A stretch of DNA of 64,000 nt from Aminipila sp963524205. Lineage in GTDB: Bacteria > Bacillota > Clostridia > Peptostreptococcales > Anaerovoracaceae. Below are positions 60,629 through 64,000 of this stretch, in pieces; within the stretch, counting starts at the first letter, position 1; the number at the start of each line of letters is the position of its first letter. Where the stretch lies: NCBI GenBank assembly GCA_963524205.1, contig CAURED010000004.1, positions 124,001 to 188,000 of the forward strand, in the 5' to 3' direction. Under the pieces are notes generated by a model that was not told the DNA's origin, did not search any database, and saw only the letters and a program-made list of their open reading frames with translations. The translations under genes and the position numbers were made by a program.

Positions 60629-61366
60629 TTAGAGTACACATTGCTTTCCGGCATGGTCCATATGATAATCTTTATAGTAAATCAGCTGACCTACTGGAAC
60701 GATCTGAAATCCTTGATCCTGCAAGCTCTTTAAAACCAACGGTAAATACTCACTTACCTGTTCTGCGTTATTATGAAATAAAATGATATCCCCTGACTTT
60801 ACATTTCTTGTCACTCTTTCTACAATTTGTTCTGTAGAAATATCTTTCCAGTCCAGGCTATCAACAGACCACTGTATAACCTTGTATCCTTCTGCCTCGC
60901 AAGTCTCTATAACATGGTTGTCATATGCTCCAAAAGGCGGCCTGAATAAAGTAGTTTTCTGCCCTGTGATTTTTTGGATAACATCTGAAGTTCCCTTTAG
61001 TTCACTGGAAATTTTCTCTGAAGTAAGTCCTGTCATATCAGGATGTGTTGCCGAATGGTTGCCTATTTCATGGCCACGTTTCTGTATTTCTTTCACATCT
61101 TGTGGATACTTTTCTGCCCAGAATTTAACAAGGAAAAAAGTTGCTTTCACATTGTACTTATCAAGATTATCTAAAATATCCATGGTTTTATCATCGCCCC
61201 AAGCAGCATCGAAACTGATAGCGACTTTCTTTTCAGAAGTCTGCACATTGTATATAGGCAGCTTTCTATCCTGATTTATAACAGCACTAACATCTATTGC
61301 GTGAAAAATCCATATTGCTGCGGCTATAATAATTAATGCCGCAAATAGTCTAGAAAGTATTTTCAT
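60629..61366 (-). CDS. pdaB: Polysaccharide deacetylase, PdaB-like
   Basis: 245 residues: N-terminal membrane anchor (LFAALIIIAAAIWIFHAI), then the NodB domain: SFDAAWGDD with the first metal Asp, HEIGNHSATHPDM with the two His, RPPFGAYDN with the catalytic Arg/Pro. It acts on the outer face, removing acetyl groups from wall or spore-cortex sugars. PdaB is linked to sporulation, which supports a spore-former. Confidence 0.9.
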   Translation of the reverse strand: MKILSRLFAALIIIAAAIWIFHAIDVSAVINQDRKLPIYNVQTSEKKVAISFDAAWGDDKTMDILDNLDKYNVKATFFLVKFWAEKYPQDVKEIQKRGHEIGNHSATHPDMTGLTSEKISSELKGTSDVIQKITGQKTTLFRPPFGAYDNHVIETCEAEGYKVIQWSVDSLDWKDISTEQIVERVTRNVKSGDIILFHNNAEQVSEYLPLVLKSLQDQGFQIVPVGQLIYYKDYHMDHAGKQCVL

Positions 61367-61450
61367 TGGTAATATCCTCCGATTAAAAAAATGATACTAC
61401 CATAATATGCAATCCTCTATTCATTCATGCTGATTATATAAAAATAACCA

Positions 61451-61903
61451 TTACTCTAAATCTAACCTCATAACCTCTGGATGGCATTTTGTACCGAATT
61501 GGGGACAAGTCAAGCAATCAAATACTTTTGGTGCCTCTTCCTTATCAATAGTAACAAATCCTTGTTTTCTAAAAAACTCAGGAGCCCTTGCCACTAAAAA
61601 GATTTTCCTTCCCCCTAAAGCCTTTACTTCAGAAACAGCTTTTTCCAAAATTATTTTACCAATTTTCATCTTCCTGTATTCTGGTTCCACCGCAATACCA
61701 TCTATAACATATTCATCTTTATACTTTGCTAAAGTCAGCCCCGCTGCTAAGTATTCTTCTTCTCCATGAGTTATCTTCCAATTTTTAACAACTCCATCTG
61801 GCATTGGATCATCTGGATCCACCTCTAATTCATTCTTTATATAAAGTTTTTTTAATGCCTCATAATCTTCAGTTTGAGACATTTTTAATGTCAACCCGTG
61901 CAT
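61451..61903 (-). CDS. GNAT-family acetyltransferase, 150 aa
   Basis: One GNAT domain: IDGIAVEPEYRKMKIGKIILE and ARAPEFFRKQGFVTI. The end has a Cys-rich tail CLTCPQFGTKCHPEVM that may hold a metal. AGGAGG precedes ATG. Not in an evident operon with the neighbouring mnmA gene (25-base gap leaves it possible). Substrate unknown. Confidence 0.85.
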   Translation of the reverse strand: MHGLTLKMSQTEDYEALKKLYIKNELEVDPDDPMPDGVVKNWKITHGEEEYLAAGLTLAKYKDEYVIDGIAVEPEYRKMKIGKIILEKAVSEVKALGGRKIFLVARAPEFFRKQGFVTIDKEEAPKVFDCLTCPQFGTKCHPEVMRLDLE

Positions 61904-61928
61904 GTAAACCTCCTTATATAGCTCTTTG

Positions 61929-63020
61929 TTACTTATTATAAACCGCTTCTACAATCGTTCCTCCACCAACAACTATATCCTCATCATAAAAGACGGCAGC
62001 TTGTCCTGGTGTGATCGCTCTCTGTTTTTCATCAAACTCAACTTTAATTCTTCCATTTTCTATTGGATAAATCATAGCCCCCACTTCCCTCATTGAATAT
62101 CTTGCTTTAACCGTTACTCTTAAAGGCTTCGTTAGTTCATCTATAGAAATGAGATTGATGTCCTCCACAATCATTCCATCTGCAAAAAGCTCTTCATTGC
62201 TCCCTAGCATTACTGTATTACTTTCTTTATCCTTTGATAAGACATAAACAGGCTTTCCAAAGGTTTGTCCAAGCCCTTTTCTCTGTCCCACTGTATAATG
62301 TATAATACCTTGATGTCTACCTATTTTATTCCCAGATATATCTAGAAAATCACCTTGTTTGGATTTCACACCCATAACATTTTGTAAGAACCCTGCATAA
62401 TCTCCGTCTTTAACAAAACAAATATCCTGACTATCTTTTTTCTTTGCATTCACAAAACCTTCACGCTCTGCTATTGCTCTGATTTCAGTCTTATTCATAC
62501 TTCCTAATGGAAACAATGTTTTAGATAATTCGTCTTGTGTTAAAGTATAAAGAACATAGCTTTGATCCTTTGCCGCATCTGCGCCTTTTTTCAAAAGATA
62601 TCTGCCTGATTTCGCATCCTTTTCTATCTGTGCATAATGCCCTGTAGCAATATAGTCAAATTCTAAAAACATGGCTCTTTCAAGCATTCTGCTAAACTTT
62701 ATATACCGGTTACAATCAATGCAGGGATTGGGAGTCCTGCCCTCTTCATAACTTTTTGCAAACTTTCCTACAACATCCTCTAAAAACCATTCCCCATAAT
62801 TAAAGACATAGTGTCTGCAGCCTAGTCTGCTTGCTACACTCCTGGCATCCTGTACATCAGATAAAGAGCAGCATGTCTTTTCCTTATCTTCAATGCCTAT
62901 ATCCTCATTGTCAAAAAGCTTCAGGGTCGCTCCACTTACCTCATATCCCTGTTGCTGCAATAAATATGCTGATACAGAACTATCCACACCACCACTCATA
63001 CCTACTAAAACCTTTGCCAT
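61929..63020 (-). CDS. mnmA: tRNA-specific 2-thiouridylase MnmA
   Basis: Places sulfur on U34 of tRNAs for Lys, Glu and Gln. 363 residues from the ATG at 63020 behind TAGGAGAG; the opening to 63065 is unsupported. P-loop GMSGGVDSS; Cys pair in NPCIDCN and SQDICFV; C-terminal beta-barrel. Encoded at the opposite end from miaB. Confidence 0.96.
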   Translation of the reverse strand: MAKVLVGMSGGVDSSVSAYLLQQQGYEVSGATLKLFDNEDIGIEDKEKTCCSLSDVQDARSVASRLGCRHYVFNYGEWFLEDVVGKFAKSYEEGRTPNPCIDCNRYIKFSRMLERAMFLEFDYIATGHYAQIEKDAKSGRYLLKKGADAAKDQSYVLYTLTQDELSKTLFPLGSMNKTEIRAIAEREGFVNAKKKDSQDICFVKDGDYAGFLQNVMGVKSKQGDFLDISGNKIGRHQGIIHYTVGQRKGLGQTFGKPVYVLSKDKESNTVMLGSNEELFADGMIVEDINLISIDELTKPLRVTVKARYSMREVGAMIYPIENGRIKVEFDEKQRAITPGQAAVFYDEDIVVGGGTIVEAVYNK

Positions 63021-63087
63021 AAAAACTCTCCTATTTAAAATGGCAGAGCTATATAAGCCTGCCAATTCTCGTCATTCATTAATATTA

Positions 63088-64000
63088 TTACCAAAAAGGT
63101 CCCTTCATATCTTGATATAAAGTTGAAACTCTCAGTTTCTTTGATAATACAGAGAAATGTAATGGGAATTTTTCTCCCTTTTCTCCATCAATATCAGTAG
63201 AAACATCTACCGTTGATTCTATCACCAAATTATCTGTCTTAAAATAGATTACATTCTTATTATCCTGATGATTCCCCTGTAATATGCTCAAAAGCAACGG
63301 ACCGAATTCCAATATTGGCATTTCTTTAAACAGCATGACATCAAGGAGTCCATCGTTAATTTCGGAATGTGGTGAAATCTTCTTAAATCCACCTGCCGAT
63401 CTTCCATTCATAACAAGCATAAAGTACATATTTTCCTCACCAGAGAACTCACTACTTGTTAGTTTAACCGGTATAGGTTTAAGATTTGTAACCTCTGTCA
63501 GGCCCTTTAGGTAGTAAGAAAGAATTCCTAAAGTATTTTTTAAATTAGGGTCTGTTTTCTGACTCACATCAACCAGCATACCCATGGCTGCAACATTTAT
63601 AAAATATTTATTGTTTACTTTACCTATATCCGTATGCGTAAATTTACCACCAAGTGCAATGTCCAGCATTTCATTTATCTCATGTGGCAAATCAAAATAA
63701 TAAGCAAAATCATTAGCAGTGCCTGCTGGCATAACTGTAAGCGGTAAGTCTATATTATTTCTAAGCATTGCATTAACACAAATATTTATGGTTCCATCTC
63801 CACCTGCTGCAATAACCTGATTAAACTGACTTTGATCCATAAATTCAAAAACGTTGTCAAGTACGTCCCCGTGAGCCGCCCTGACAGGCACCACTATAAA
63901 CCCTGCATTTTGAAACCTGCTAATAATCAAATCTAAATTATTTTTAAACATTCCATTTCCTGAATGCGGGTTATAAAATAAAAGCACTTTCTTTCTGCTT
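63088..64000 (-). CDS. Diacylglycerol/lipid kinase, 5' end missing
   Basis: Family of DgkB/YegS-type kinases that phosphorylate diacylglycerol or related lipids. LLFYNPHSGNG and AGGDGTINICVNAML, PAGTANDFAYYF, and GRSAGGFKKISPHSEINDGLLDV are conserved. A GTG at 63987 could start it, but the frame continues with SRKKVLLFYNP-like residues to the right edge, so the true start is beyond base 64000. Confidence 0.9.
   Translation of the reverse strand, partial: SRKKVLLFYNPHSGNGMFKNNLDLIISRFQNAGFIVVPVRAAHGDVLDNVFEFMDQSQFNQVIAAGGDGTINICVNAMLRNNIDLPLTVMPAGTANDFAYYFDLPHEINEMLDIALGGKFTHTDIGKVNNKYFINVAAMGMLVDVSQKTDPNLKNTLGILSYYLKGLTEVTNLKPIPVKLTSSEFSGEENMYFMLVMNGRSAGGFKKISPHSEINDGLLDVMLFKEMPILEFGPLLLSILQGNHQDNKNVIYFKTDNLVIESTVDVSTDIDGEKGEKFPLHFSVLSKKLRVSTLYQDMKGPFW

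Overview
The window is AT-rich DNA that looks like a chromosome segment of a spore-forming, amino-acid-fermenting anaerobic member of the Clostridia. The evidence is indolepyruvate:ferredoxin oxidoreductase (iorA), a conserved plsX-rnc-smc-ftsY-der-plsY-gpsA run, SpmA/SpmB- and PdaB-type proteins, diaminopimelate-type wall genes, and strong AGGAGG ribosome sites with many TTG/GTG starts. The genus cannot be fixed from sequence reading alone.

Layout. 1-3128: iorA (3' end beyond the window) and miaB, both on the minus strand. 3280-3405: a 41-codon gene on the plus strand encoding an extreme Cys/Arg peptide (24 Cys, 10 Arg), with its own Shine-Dalgarno and terminator. 3667-25184: a 21.5-kb phage-tail island with no capsid, portal, terminase or integrase gene. 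It consists of a contractile tail module (sheath, tube, chaperone, tape measure, XkdP-U-like baseplate, fibres; 3667-15002) beside a non-contractile tail module (tube, chaperone, tape measure, Dit, Tal, Gly-rich fibre; 16583-23904). There is one amidase/holin lysis cassette between them (15324-16524) and one divergent XRE repressor/Cro-like switch (24434-25184). This reads as a tandem R-type plus F-type tailocin locus sharing lysis and control, the arrangement known from the R/F pyocins of Pseudomonas aeruginosa. Both tail chaperone genes carry a readable -1 frameshift signal and an overlapping downstream frame.

25278-34567: host lipid, chromosome and ribosome housekeeping genes. 34731-37536: a double OB-fold protein, then an NSS-family amino-acid transporter with a 33-residue MetS-like small subunit. 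Upstream of the transporter lies a Leu-rich leader peptide and serial terminators, which suggests attenuation.

37537-55295: a wall-peptide and D-amino-acid salvage island. It comprises lysA-dacF-dapF-DAACS transporter-PLP lyase; a MATE pump with a cytoplasmic class A beta-lactamase-fold protein; a VanX-like dipeptidase-M20 hydrolase-alr; an M19 dipeptidase; and SpmA/SpmB-like proteins with an LD-carboxypeptidase. Five GG-N10-GC sigma-54 promoters face these operons, two 35-bp elements identical at 28 positions lie upstream of three of them, and a sigma-54 activator gene closes the island. I infer one regulon that takes apart muropeptides and DAP.

55349-57552: a polar amino-acid ABC transporter behind a promoter with ArgR-box-like arms. 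58269-60571: ArsR, ArsP/YraQ-type permease, redox-active thioredoxin-like protein, and a Cys-rich-domain/GNAT fusion. 60629-64000: polysaccharide deacetylase, GNAT, mnmA and a lipid kinase cut by the right edge.
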